NCBI GenBank assembly: GCA_020631395.1
Contig: JAHDHI010000056.1
Span: forward strand, 1-33,325
Source of the DNA: Bizionia sp.
Lineage (GTDB): Bacteria > Bacteroidota > Bacteroidia > Flavobacteriales > Flavobacteriaceae
Length of the DNA: 33,325 nucleotides
Direction of reading: 5' to 3'
Shown: piece after piece, positions 8,082 to 18,200 of the stretch
How positions within the stretch are numbered: the stretch's first letter is position 1
Layout: each line of letters starts with the position of its first letter
The notes under the pieces: model-generated
The model's database searches: none
Told to the model about the DNA's origin: nothing
What the model saw: only the letters and a program-made list of their open reading frames with translations
Program-made: the position numbers and the translations under genes

Positions 8082-9353
8082 TTAATCTATCATTTTAAAA
8101 CCAGTATATGGCACAAGTACATCAGGAATCACAATGCCTTCTTCTGTCTGGTAGTTCTCTAAAATTCCTGCTAAAACGCGAGGTAGGGCCAAAGAACTTC
8201 CGTTCAAGGTGTGTGCCAATTCGTTTTTGCCATTGCTGTTTTTAAAACGCAATTTCAAACGATTGGCTTGAAACGTCTCAAAATTTGAGATGGAAGAAAT
8301 TTCCAACCAGCGATCTTGAGCAGTGGAAAATAGTTCGAAATCATAGGTCAAGGCAGATGTGAAACCAAGATCTCCGCCACATAGACGCAATATCCTATAA
8401 GGCAGTTTCAATTCCTTCATTATTTCTTTTACGTGTGCAACCATGCCGTCTAGGGCCTCATAAGATTTTGAAGGGTGCTCCACACGCAAAATTTCGACTT
8501 TGTCAAACTGATGTAGCCTGTTTAATCCTCTTACATGGGCACCATAGCTTCCCGCTTCTCTTCTGAAGCAAGGCGTGTAACCAGTAATTCCTATTGGAAG
8601 TTCATTTTCGTTCAATACGACGTCTCTAAAAATGTTGGTACCAGGAACTTCGGCAGTAGGTATCAAGTATAGATTGTCTTCGGTGACGTGATACATTTGC
8701 CCTTCTTTATCTGGCAATTGTCCAGTTCCAAAACCAGAAGCTTCGTTTACCAAATGAGGCAATTGATACTCAGTGTAACCAGCTGCAGTATTCTTGTCTA
8801 GAAAGTAAGCAATCAAAGCACGTTGTAAACGCGCCCCTTTACCTTTGTATACGGGAAAACCAGCTCCCGCTATCTTATTTCCCAAGTCGAAATCTATGAT
8901 GTCGTATTTTTTAGCCAATTCCCAGTGAGGCAATGCACCTTCATGTAACACAGGAACATCTCCTTCTCGAAAAGTCTCTTCATTGTCTTCATCCGTATTG
9001 CCTTTGGGAACAATTGCATTTGGTACATTTGGGATTTTGTATAGCAATTGATTCAAAGCTTCTGCTTTGGTCTTCAAGTCCACCTTCAAGGTTTCGATGG
9101 TCGTCTTCAGAAGACTAGTCTTTTCTTTTAAAAGAGTTGCTTTTTGAGCTTCCCCCGATTTGTACAGAATACCAATTTCCTTGGATATGGTATTAGATTC
9201 GGATAAGGAGTTGTCCAATTCGGCTTGTAAGGCGCGACGCTCTTCATCTAAAACAATGGCATCGTTGATCATTTGCGTGGCATCGATGTTTCGTTTTGCC
9301 AGTCGTTCGATTACGAGGTCTTTGTTTTCTCTAATAAATGGTACTTGTAACAT
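8082..9353 (-). CDS. serS: Seryl-tRNA synthetase
   Basis: 423 residues from the ATG at 9353 (MLQVPFIRENKD, the usual start). The frame runs eight codons further to a TTG, which I reject because the family starts at MLQV. The N-terminal long antiparallel coiled-coil arm that binds tRNA-Ser spans about 28-105. The class II catalytic core follows, with motif 2 visible as PCFRREAGSYGAHVRGLNR and motif 3 as ALPRVLAGILENYQ near the C-terminus. It charges tRNA-Ser with serine in an ATP-dependent reaction in the cytoplasm. Single gene between the HTTM/ribF pair and the small membrane-peptide gene. Confidence 0.97.
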   Translation of the reverse strand: MLQVPFIRENKDLVIERLAKRNIDATQMINDAIVLDEERRALQAELDNSLSESNTISKEIGILYKSGEAQKATLLKEKTSLLKTTIETLKVDLKTKAEALNQLLYKIPNVPNAIVPKGNTDEDNEETFREGDVPVLHEGALPHWELAKKYDIIDFDLGNKIAGAGFPVYKGKGARLQRALIAYFLDKNTAAGYTEYQLPHLVNEASGFGTGQLPDKEGQMYHVTEDNLYLIPTAEVPGTNIFRDVVLNENELPIGITGYTPCFRREAGSYGAHVRGLNRLHQFDKVEILRVEHPSKSYEALDGMVAHVKEIMKELKLPYRILRLCGGDLGFTSALTYDFELFSTAQDRWLEISSISNFETFQANRLKLRFKNSNGKNELAHTLNGSSLALPRVLAGILENYQTEEGIVIPDVLVPYTGFKMID

Positions 9354-9485
9354 ATTCTTTTGTTTAGGAATTCTCAATCAGATCAAGCCGTTAAAGCAGG
9401 GTTGCTGCTTGACGCAAATCATGATTTTTACTTTTAAAGGTGTAAAAGTAGTAAGTTTTTAGGATGTAAGAAATAAATTGATAGC

Positions 9486-10796
9486 CTATTTTGATGGGAG
9501 TAACCAATTGCTATGTTTAAAATGAGACCATTTTACATCAGCTAAATCCACGTTGGGATCCACAAGCTTTTGAAAAGGCCTTCCATTCACACTTATTTGG
9601 CAATCCACAAAGACGGAGATATCCTGTCCTTTTTCTTTGAAATCCTGTTTCAAATGCTGTGCAAATTGCCAAATTACGTCTGGTTTGGTGCTTACCATGC
9701 GTTTTTGTTTGGCAGAGAGGTAGTGATCCAAGTTGATGTTTTGTGTTTCCTTGGTTTTCTTGTCGACAATCTTGTAAGAGGCAACACCTTGTTTGGATCG
9801 TAACATCATTCTCCAGGATAGCCTATGTCCCTCTTCCGTAAAGAGGACATCGTCTTCGAAGATGTGATGACGTAGAGGCAATGCAATTTGAACAATGAAG
9901 TAAATGCTTAGAACCAACAACAATGGTGTTTTGTAGCTTGGAGTTGTCACTTCTGCTGTATCATGGAAGTCTTTTTTCTTCAAAAAGATGTTTTTGATCG
10001 TCCTAGGATCAAAAAAGAACAATGAAAAAGCCAATGATAAAAAAGGAAAGATTCCAACCTGAAAAACGATCGCATTGAACAAATGAAAGAATATGGAGGC
10101 GAAAAACGCATATTTTCTTGTGCGTTTGTATAGTAAAAGAGGAATTATCAGTCCATCAAACAAAATGCCACCATAGGCAATGAGATAGGGGATGAAGTCA
10201 TTTTGTAAAAAAGTTCCAATGATTGGGTAGTTTATTTTACCTGCCATCAATAGTCTCGGAACGGTGAGGTCAATCCAATCAGGATACATTTTTGCAATGG
10301 AAGCATAGGTGTATAGTATGAGTAGTTGAAAGACAAAAACCAATCTACACCAATTGGGCATGGAGTTGCTTTCTATGTTGGGATTCAACTTCGCATCCAC
10401 GGAAGCATATTTGTTGGCTGGTTGAAAAACCATGATAGCACTCAAAAGAATCAATAGATAGTAGTGATTGTTGTATGATGCCTTTTGCATGAAGTAGGTA
10501 CAAGACCACATGATGGTAAATGCAATCATACTAATTCTGTATTTGTAACCCATCATTATGAGCAAACCAAAAACACCCATGAAGGCATAATAGACATACA
10601 TCCAATTATCTGGAAGAGGCTGTAACCATTCGAAACCTATAAATGTAAACGTGAACTTTGGATCTACCATCGTACGTGTTATCCATCCAGTAAAAATGGC
10701 ACCTACGGATTCTAAAAAACAAAGTAACCCAAAAATAACTCTAAAGACTATTAATGCACTATTGTCTATGTGTTTGAATAAATATGAACTAAACAT
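9486..10796 (-). CDS. HTTM-domain membrane protein (vitamin K-dependent gamma-carboxylase-like)
   Basis: 436 residues. The N-terminal roughly 290 residues hold multiple hydrophobic helices in the HTTM (horizontally transferred transmembrane) pattern shared with animal vitamin K-dependent gamma-carboxylase. Visible stretches are ALIVFRVIFGLLCFLESVGA, then WMYVYYAFMGVFGLLIMMGY, SYNNHYYLLILLSAIM, LYTYASIAKMYPDW and FFHLFNAIVFQVGIFP. A soluble C-terminal part (about 310-436) follows, including LRHHIFEDDVLFTEEGHRLSWRMM, also a shared feature of these carboxylase-like proteins. The reaction in bacteria is not established. The ATG at 10796 lies inside the 3' end of ribF (8-base overlap), so the two are co-translated. 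This pairing is common in flavobacteria. Confidence 0.8.
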   Translation of the reverse strand: MFSSYLFKHIDNSALIVFRVIFGLLCFLESVGAIFTGWITRTMVDPKFTFTFIGFEWLQPLPDNWMYVYYAFMGVFGLLIMMGYKYRISMIAFTIMWSCTYFMQKASYNNHYYLLILLSAIMVFQPANKYASVDAKLNPNIESNSMPNWCRLVFVFQLLILYTYASIAKMYPDWIDLTVPRLLMAGKINYPIIGTFLQNDFIPYLIAYGGILFDGLIIPLLLYKRTRKYAFFASIFFHLFNAIVFQVGIFPFLSLAFSLFFFDPRTIKNIFLKKKDFHDTAEVTTPSYKTPLLLVLSIYFIVQIALPLRHHIFEDDVLFTEEGHRLSWRMMLRSKQGVASYKIVDKKTKETQNINLDHYLSAKQKRMVSTKPDVIWQFAQHLKQDFKEKGQDISVFVDCQISVNGRPFQKLVDPNVDLADVKWSHFKHSNWLLPSK

Positions 10797-11700
10797 TGTC
10801 TATTATATATCTTAAGGCATCTTGTCTATCCAGATACAATTGTCTTTTCAAAGCTTCGATAGATTCGAATTTTCGTTCATCGCGAATACGCTTCAAGACT
10901 TGAATGTCCAAATGCTCTCCATATAGAGAGGTGTTCAAATCTAAGAAATGGATTTCAACGCTTTGCTTTTCACCATTAACGGTTGGATTGGTTCCTATGT
11001 TCATCATTCCAAAGTAGCTTTTGTCCTTGTACTTAGACTTTATAATGTAGACTCCTTGTTTTGGGATGAGCTTGTAATCCTCCGAGATGTTCAAGTTGGC
11101 TGTTGGAAAGTCGATGGTACGACCTAGGCCTTTTCCTTTTACGACTTCTCCAGTAAGATTGAAGTTGTAGCCCAAATAACGATTTGCTATTGCTATGTCT
11201 CCCTCAAATAGTGCATTTCTGATTTTTGTCGAACTTACAGCCACGTCATTGATGTCTTGGGCGGTTATTTCTTCAACCTCAAAACCATATGTTTTTCCGA
11301 ACGCTTTCAAATCTTCAATGTCTGCAGCCCTATTCCTTCCAAAACGATGGTCGTAACCAATGATGACGTGCTTGGCTCGTAGTTCATTCACCAAAATTCT
11401 TTGAACAAATTCTTCTGCAGTCAATCTTGAGAACTCTTGCGTAAACCTTTTTATTATTAGAGTTTTTATTCCCAACGCGTTGAGAATGTCTTTTTTCTCA
11501 TCTATGGTGTTGATGAGTTTTATGTTTGCATCCTTTTGTAGAACCATTCTAGGATGTGGAAAAAAAGTCAAGATGGCAGGAGTTAAATCTTTCTCTTTTC
11601 CAACAGTTAGCATGCGTTGTATTATTTTTTGATGCCCAATGTGGACACCATCAAAAGTTCCAATGGTAACTACAGTATTTTTGTTTTGTTTCGGTTTCAA
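10789..11700 (-). CDS. ribF: Bifunctional riboflavin kinase/FAD synthetase
   Basis: 303 residues. The N-terminal FAD synthetase (nucleotidyltransferase) domain has TIGTFDGVHIGHQKII at about 12-27, GYDHRFGRNR in the middle and SSTKIRNALFEGDI near 152-165. The C-terminal flavokinase domain has KGLGRTIDFPTANL at about 189-202. It phosphorylates riboflavin to FMN and adenylates FMN to FAD in the cytoplasm. The start is TTG at 11700; an in-frame stop lies just upstream and the promoter box at 11719-11726 supports it. The N-terminus is some ten residues shorter than in relatives I recall. First gene of the ribF-HTTM unit. Confidence 0.95.
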   Translation of the reverse strand: MKPKQNKNTVVTIGTFDGVHIGHQKIIQRMLTVGKEKDLTPAILTFFPHPRMVLQKDANIKLINTIDEKKDILNALGIKTLIIKRFTQEFSRLTAEEFVQRILVNELRAKHVIIGYDHRFGRNRAADIEDLKAFGKTYGFEVEEITAQDINDVAVSSTKIRNALFEGDIAIANRYLGYNFNLTGEVVKGKGLGRTIDFPTANLNISEDYKLIPKQGVYIIKSKYKDKSYFGMMNIGTNPTVNGEKQSVEIHFLDLNTSLYGEHLDIQVLKRIRDERKFESIEALKRQLYLDRQDALRYIIDNV

Positions 11701-11718
11701 AAAAGCAATATTAAGTTA

Positions 11719-11726
11719 CAAATGTA
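11719..11726 (-). promoter_or_regulatory. Promoter -7 box for ribF
   Basis: The plus strand reads CAAATGTA, which is TACATTTG on the minus strand and fits TAnnTTTG. A TTG lies 22 bases upstream at 11749-11751, a fair -33 spacing. It is 19 bases before the TTG start. Confidence 0.5.
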
Positions 11727-11757
11727 AAAAAGCCAATTGAAATAACTTCAATTGCTT
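11726..11757 (-). terminator. Hairpin with U tract upstream of ribF
   Basis: AATTGAA (11735-11741) and TTCAATT (11747-11753) pair around a five-base loop, extended by AAGC/GCTT with one bulged C. On the minus strand six T follow directly (plus-strand A at 11726-11731). This is a good intrinsic terminator for minus-strand transcription, although no minus-strand gene lies upstream in the window. It could be a relic of a lost neighbour. Confidence 0.45.
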
Positions 11758-11947
11758 TAATATTATTGTTCATTGTCAAACAAGTACTATTTCCCATTAA
11801 ATCCGTAGATTAAGTTTTATTTGTAAAAGGTCTATGTTTTTAGTTTTTATTGTTAAAATATTGAGGAATAGGTGATTTTATGTCGTGTTTTTCTATGTGA
11901 TTCTAAAAGAATTGCTAATTTTAGGACGAATTTTTTAAATAGAAATT

Positions 11948-14900
11948 ATGAGGACAAAATTACATTGCATATGCATGCTGACATTTTTGTTGTTGGCAAG
12001 TTCAATTTCGGCACAGGAAAACTATTGGTCGAAATCTTCGAAAGAAAGGACCAAGGGGTTTGAAAAAGTACACAGAGCTTCTTTCCCTAGCGATTATCAG
12101 ATTTTTAATCTGAATCTAGAAGAGTTTAAAGGAGCAATTCAAAATGCACCATTGAGAGGCGCGAACGCAGGAAAATCAAATGTTGTAGTTTCTTTCCCGG
12201 ATGCAAATGGTAAATTGGAAAGGTTTGCAGTATCCGAATCACCAATATTGGAATCGGAATTAGCAGAGAGAATGCCAATGATTAAAACATACAAGGCAAC
12301 TGGTATTGACGATCCAACAGCAACAATGCGATTTAGCATTACTCAATTTGGGTTGCATACTATGTCATTGTCCGGTAAAAGAGGCGCTTACTACATAGAC
12401 CCTTATACGTTAGAAGGAGACTTTTACATTGTATATGAAAGAAGTTCTTTGGGGCAGGACTTACAAGGTTTTGAATGCTTGACAGACGATGGCGTTGAGT
12501 TGAGATCTTTAAAAGAGGAGGTTTCCAGTCAAAGAGCAGATACCGATGATATGAAGCTTCGTACCTACAGATTGGCTCAATCTTGCAACGGAGAATATGG
12601 GGCTTTATTTGCGGGAACGGGCACAGATGCTGAAAAAAAAGCGAATATTCAAGCTCAAATGGCGATTACTGTAAATCGTGTCAATGAAGTCTATGAGCGT
12701 GATTTGGCAATTACATTGATTTTTATCGATAGAAATGATGAATTAATTTATTATGATGCAGCTACAGATCCTTGGTCAGGGGAATTTAATACCAAAACCC
12801 AAGAAGTCATAACTACTACTTTGAATGATGAAAGTCTATATGACATTGGTCATAACTTTAATACATCCGGTGGAGGAAGTGCTGGATGTCTAGGTTGTGT
12901 ATGTCTAGATGGATCTGCTCCTTATACGGGGAATATGAAAGGTAGAGGCTATACGGGAAGGGCCGACCCAACTGGTGATCCTTTTGACATTGATTATGTG
13001 GCCCATGAAATGGGACATCAATTTGATGGATGGCATACTATGAATACTTGTAGTAGGTCTGGAAATGGTACCACTGAAGTAGAACCAGCATCTGGAAGTT
13101 CCATTATGGGGTATGCCGGGATTTGTGCTACGAATGTTCAACCTAACAGTGATGCACATTTTAATTACGTGAACATACGTGACATATCTGCTAACATTCA
13201 ACCAGGGGGAACTAGCGATTGTGGTGCTCAAATGGCATTGACAAATCAGCCACCTGTTGCAAATGCAGGAAATGACTATTCAATCCCCCCAAGTACAGCT
13301 TTTATTCTAAAGGGAACAGCTACGGATCCGGATGGGATGGCATCATTGACCTATAACTGGAGTCCTAACGACCCAGCTCAAGCTCCAACGAATGGTGCTC
13401 CACAGGACAATTGGACTACAGGTCCAATGTACCGTGCCATTGCTCCGTCTGATTCTCCTGATAGGTATATGCCTACTTATAGCGATGTGGTAGCAGGAAA
13501 CTTAACACCTACCTGGGAAGTTACGCCAGCAGTGGCACGAGTTATGAATTTCTCTTTTATCGTTAGAGACAATGGCAGTGGATTTGCTAATGGAATTGGG
13601 CAAACACATGCCGATTTAATGACTGTTACAGTTGAAGATTCTACGCCTTTTACAGTTACGACTCCGCCAGCATGGGGATCGGGAAGCACGCAAACAGTGA
13701 TGTGGAATGTAGGTAACACAAATAATGCCAGCATCAACTGTCAAACTGTAAACATCAAATTTTCTGAGGACGGAGGCTTGACTTTTCCTACAACGTTGGC
13801 TTCATCCACAGCCAATGACGGATCGGAATCGATTACCGTGCCATCCATAGCAGATATGAACAATGCAAGAATATTGGTTGAAGCAGCAGATAACATCTTT
13901 TACGCGTTGTCTGGTGTGTTTCCCATCTCGAGTGCCCCTTCATTTGCTTTGAATAATTCTGATGGAGTGCGTAGTGCATGTAACATCGATGCGGTTTCCT
14001 ATGATTTTGATTTCTTCACCGTCAATGGATTCTCTGAGACCACGACGTTTAGCGCTACAGGAAATCCAGCAGGTTCATCGGTTGCATTTACACCAGCTAC
14101 TCTGGATGCAGACGGCACGACTGTTTTGGATGTTACGGGATTAACAGGCGCTGCAGTTGGAGATTACACGATAACCATTACCGGAACTTCGGCGTCAGAA
14201 ACTAAAACCGTGGATGTCACATTGACGGTGGTTGATGGGGTATGTGATTCAGTTGGAACGACTCAATATGCAACAAGTACCACCTTGGTGCAATTTGGAG
14301 ACATAGACAATGCTTCTGGAAAGCCATCGGGGTATAGTGATTACACTTCAATTTCCACAGACGTGACACAAGGAATGGATTATCCCATTACAGTGAACAT
14401 GAATACAGATGGTAACTACACATGTGCTAGCATGGTATGGATAGATTGGAATCAGAATTGCATTTTCGATTCCAATGAAGCTTATGATTTGGGTAGTGCG
14501 ACCAATACGGCGGATGGCCCATCAGGAAATTCACCATTGACCATTACCGTTCCCAACGATGCCATTCCAGGAAACACGATAATGAGAGTTACTACGAAAT
14601 ATCAATCAGCCGCATCTTCTTGTGAAAATAGCCATGATGCAGAAGTCGAGGACTATACGGTAAATGTCACACCGCTACTTTCGGTAGATGAGTTTAATTC
14701 TTCTACGACATTGACAATATACCCAAACCCAAACAATGGCGAATTCAATGTGGTATTGGATGGATCTTCTGCCAAGAACATTGAAATTTCTGTTTTCGAC
14801 ATTAGAGGAAGACGTGTATTTGACAAAGTATATGAAAGCAACCCAGCTTTTAATGAGGTCGTTAATTTAAATGGGGCTCAATCTGGGATGTACCTACTAC

Positions 14901-14950
14901 AGGTTTCTGATGGAACAAGAACTCAAACAAGAAAAATCTTGGTGAATTAA
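11948..14950 (+). CDS. Secreted reprolysin-like metalloprotease with GEVED module and T9SS sorting tail
   Basis: 1000 residues. Signal peptide 1-22 (MRTKLHCICMLTFLL...SAQ), propeptide about 23-195, and metzincin protease domain about 200-420 with a CLGCVC cysteine cluster, zinc-site HEMGHQFDGWH at 353-363 and a Met-turn SSIMGYAG. Position 8 of the HExxHxxGxxH motif is Asp360, with Gly at the next residue. A PKD/Ig-like module (PPVANAGNDY, DPDG) starts near 434 and a second Ig-like module lies near 565-662. A GEVED domain spans about 770-907 (WIDWNQNCIFDSNEAYDLG, then HDAEVEDYTV), and the type IX secretion tail about 918-1000 (IYPNPNNGEF, FDIRGRRVF, GMYLLQVSDG). It is exported by Sec, then passed across the outer membrane by T9SS and released or anchored. 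First of three tandem paralogues, followed by a terminator. Confidence 0.9.
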   Translation: MRTKLHCICMLTFLLLASSISAQENYWSKSSKERTKGFEKVHRASFPSDYQIFNLNLEEFKGAIQNAPLRGANAGKSNVVVSFPDANGKLERFAVSESPILESELAERMPMIKTYKATGIDDPTATMRFSITQFGLHTMSLSGKRGAYYIDPYTLEGDFYIVYERSSLGQDLQGFECLTDDGVELRSLKEEVSSQRADTDDMKLRTYRLAQSCNGEYGALFAGTGTDAEKKANIQAQMAITVNRVNEVYERDLAITLIFIDRNDELIYYDAATDPWSGEFNTKTQEVITTTLNDESLYDIGHNFNTSGGGSAGCLGCVCLDGSAPYTGNMKGRGYTGRADPTGDPFDIDYVAHEMGHQFDGWHTMNTCSRSGNGTTEVEPASGSSIMGYAGICATNVQPNSDAHFNYVNIRDISANIQPGGTSDCGAQMALTNQPPVANAGNDYSIPPSTAFILKGTATDPDGMASLTYNWSPNDPAQAPTNGAPQDNWTTGPMYRAIAPSDSPDRYMPTYSDVVAGNLTPTWEVTPAVARVMNFSFIVRDNGSGFANGIGQTHADLMTVTVEDSTPFTVTTPPAWGSGSTQTVMWNVGNTNNASINCQTVNIKFSEDGGLTFPTTLASSTANDGSESITVPSIADMNNARILVEAADNIFYALSGVFPISSAPSFALNNSDGVRSACNIDAVSYDFDFFTVNGFSETTTFSATGNPAGSSVAFTPATLDADGTTVLDVTGLTGAAVGDYTITITGTSASETKTVDVTLTVVDGVCDSVGTTQYATSTTLVQFGDIDNASGKPSGYSDYTSISTDVTQGMDYPITVNMNTDGNYTCASMVWIDWNQNCIFDSNEAYDLGSATNTADGPSGNSPLTITVPNDAIPGNTIMRVTTKYQSAASSCENSHDAEVEDYTVNVTPLLSVDEFNSSTTLTIYPNPNNGEFNVVLDGSSAKNIEISVFDIRGRRVFDKVYESNPAFNEVVNLNGAQSGMYLLQVSDGTRTQTRKILVN

Positions 14951-14980
14951 CAAACTTTGCGAATAGAATCAACAATAAGA

Positions 14981-15013
14981 AGGAGGCTCGTAGAGGGCCT
15001 CCTTTTTGTTTTT
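14981..15013 (+). terminator. Intrinsic terminator after the first metalloprotease gene
   Basis: AGGAGGCTC (14981-14989) pairs with GGGCCTCCT (14995-15003) around GTAGA, with one G-T pair, followed by TTTTGTTTTT. Confidence 0.85.
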
Positions 15014-15027
15014 CATTCACTCATCAC

Positions 15028-15245
15028 ATCCAATCCGAACAGGGCTCTTTTTTGTTTTCTAAATGAGTATTTCTGAAAAACAAAGTATTCTTCCATATTC
15101 GATAGGGTTTTCCTGAATGTTAAATGATTGATTAATATGTATTATATAGATTTAAAATATACTTTGTTTACTGTTTGGAAATCTATTTTATGAGGAAAAA
15201 TGAAAATAAATGTTAAATTTGATTGAATTTAAAAATATGTTATAG
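15028..15245 (+). other. Spacer homologous to 18651-18871, upstream of the second protease gene
   Basis: Non-coding leader that aligns along its length, imperfectly, with the spacer before the third protease gene. Both begin ATCCAATCCGAA and both contain AATGAAAATAAATG near the start codon. It contains TATACTTTG at 15158-15166, close to the -7 consensus with one extra base, 80 bases before the ATG. This shows that the duplicated unit included the gene plus its leader. Confidence 0.6.
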
Positions 15246-18200
15246 ATGAAAACAAAACTACATTGTGTACTTGTGTTAATACTTTCAGTGTCTATGGGCT
15301 CACTTTCAGCCCAAGAAGGCTATTGGTCGTCAAGTACATTCAAAAATGGAACACAAGGTGTTTCTTTGGAGAAGCTGGATGAGAAGAACTATGAGGTTTT
15401 TCAATTGAATCTGGAAGCATTGAAACAACAATTGGTGGGAGCGCCCTTACGCAGCCAATCCAATGGTAAATCCAACACCATCGTCAGTTTTCCTGATGCA
15501 AATGGAAAAATGGCGGAGTACCTCGTGGTGGAGACTTCGGTGTTTTCGGATCCGGAGTATGGAGCTACGCACCATCCCGAGATAAAGACATATTTGGGAT
15601 CTAGGACAGATGGGTCTGGAACCAGAATGCGATTCAGCATAACGCCATTGGGCTTGAAGGGAATGATGTCAGTTCCAGGAGAGGAAGTAGTGTTCATTCA
15701 GCCGGTAACAAAGGTGTCCAATGGGCAGTACTTGGTTTACAATAGGGAATCTAAATCGGATTCCACGGAGGATTTCCTATGTTCTACAATTGATGAGGTC
15801 GTTAAGAGAGAGGGCACAGGATTGGTTGGAAGAGATGCCGATGACCAATTGTTGAGAACCTTTAGATTGGCACTTTCGGTAACATCGGAATACACCAGTT
15901 TTTGGGATGACGGGAATGCAGCAAATGGAGATGCGCAAGCAGATGCATTTGCACAAATGATATCGACTTTGGATAGAAATAACGAGGTCTTTGAAGTGGA
16001 CATGGCCATTACTTTCGTATTGGTAGACACGGCAGACGATCCCGCCTTGGATTTGGTGTATTCGGGAACAGATCCCTATGGGACGGACTTGAATGGCGAT
16101 TTGCAAACGAACTTGACGGCGACCGTGGGAGAATCGGATTACGACATAGGGCATTTGCTCCATAATGGAGGGAACAATGGAAATGCGGGATGCATAGGTT
16201 GCGTATGTGCCAGTGGAAAGGGAAGTGGTTTTTCTTCTCATACATTTGCAGATAACGACGGAGGACCTTACATGGCGGACTTCTTCGACATAGATTACGT
16301 GCCGCATGAGATAGGACACCAAATGGGAGCAAACCATACGTGGTCTTTCAACTCAGAAGGAACAGGTGTCAATGCAGAACCAGGAAGTGGGACGACCATC
16401 ATGGGGTATGCAGGAATTACAGGAGGTAACGACGTACAGGATCACAGTGACCCTTACTTTCACTACCATAGCATAGATCAGGTATTGAACAATGTAGGGG
16501 CGGCTCCGAACAACTGTGCAGTGACAACGGCGATAACAAATGCGCCACCAGTAGCAGATGCAGGAAGCGACTATACCATACCAATGGGGACGGCATTCAT
16601 TCTAAAGGCTTCGGCAACGGATCCAGATGGGGGAGATACTTTGACATATACATGGGAACAAATAGATGATGGAGTGACCACCAATGGAACCTTTGGACCA
16701 ACAAAGGCGACTGGTGCGGTTTGGAGATCCAGACCACCAAGTACGAGCCCAAACAGGTACATGCCGATATTGAGTCGTGTATTGAATGGACAGTTGACGG
16801 AATCGAATCCTGTGGAGACGGTAGCAAACACGTCTTGGGAAACGGTATCCACGGTAGCAAGGTCATTGAACTTTGCCTTGACGGTAAGAGACAGATCGGA
16901 AGCAGGAGGAGTAGGACAAACACCACAAACTGATTTCGATCAGATGTTGGTGACGGTGGATGGTGCATCTGGACCATTTGCAGTGACGTCGCAGACTACC
17001 AACGAGACTTGGGATGCAGGCTCAACACAGACTGTGACTTGGGATGTGGCAGGGACGAATGCAGGAGCGGTAAACACAGCAAATGTAAACATCATCCTAT
17101 CCACGGATGGCGGTCAGACCTTTCCATTCACATTGGCTACGGCAGTGCCAAACGATGGGTCACATGACATAACGGTGCCATCGGGTGCAGTTTCGTCCAT
17201 GGTGAGAGTCATCGTGGAAGGGGACAACAACATATTCTATGCGGTTAACTCCACCAATTTTACGATACAGGAATCGGAATTCGTTATATCGGTATCCAAC
17301 CCTACGGTAGATGTGTGTACGCCAGACGATGCGGTTTACAATTGTGTGTACAACACGTTTTCAGGGTTTTCGGACACGACGAACTTTTCGACCACAGGAT
17401 TGCCAGCAGGAGCATCGGCAGTGATAAACCCGACATCGGCATCGGCAGATGGTACGGCTTTTACGGTAACGGTTTCAGGAACGGGGAGTTTGGCATCAGG
17501 AAGTTACCCATTTGTGATACAAGGAGTATCCGGAGCAATAACGAAAACGGTTGATGTCACCTTGAATGTGTTCAACGGAACGATCGGGGCAACGACTTTG
17601 GCGACGCCTACGGATGGAGCAACTGGTGTTCCAGCGAGTACGACATTGACTTGGAATGCAGATGCAAATGCAGGAGACTACCTAGTTGAGGTGGCGAGCG
17701 ATTCAGGGTTTGCAACCATAGTGGAGTCGGCAACGGTACAAACGGCATCCTATGCCACTACCTTGTTGATGCCTAATACGCAATACTATTGGAGAGTGAC
17801 GGCTTCCAACCAATGTGCCACGGCTACACCATCGTCTACGTATAGCTTTACAACGGCTCAATTGACGTGTGCTACATATACAGATGATGTTTCTCAAGAT
17901 ATTTCGGCTTCAGGAGCAGGAAATACGGTCGTATCTACAATTAATGTAGGTCCGAACTTCTCTGTGACGGATGTCAACGTTACGATAAACATAGATCATA
18001 CTTGGGTTGCCGACTTGGACATCACCTTGACGAGCCCGGCAGGAACTGTCATAGACCTTACGTCAGACAATGGAAGTAGTGGAGACAACTACACCGATAC
18101 TGTTTTCGATCAAGAATCGACAGGAGGACCAATTACCGGAGGTACTGCGCCTTTTACAGGTAGTTTTGTGCCAGAAGGAGATTTGTCTACCATATATGGT

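Noticed and set aside
16597-16977. Long antisense open frames inside the protease genes
   Set aside because: They are shadows of the strongly biased, GC-richer coding strand, repeated identically in both copies (also 20229-20609), with no recognisable protein features.
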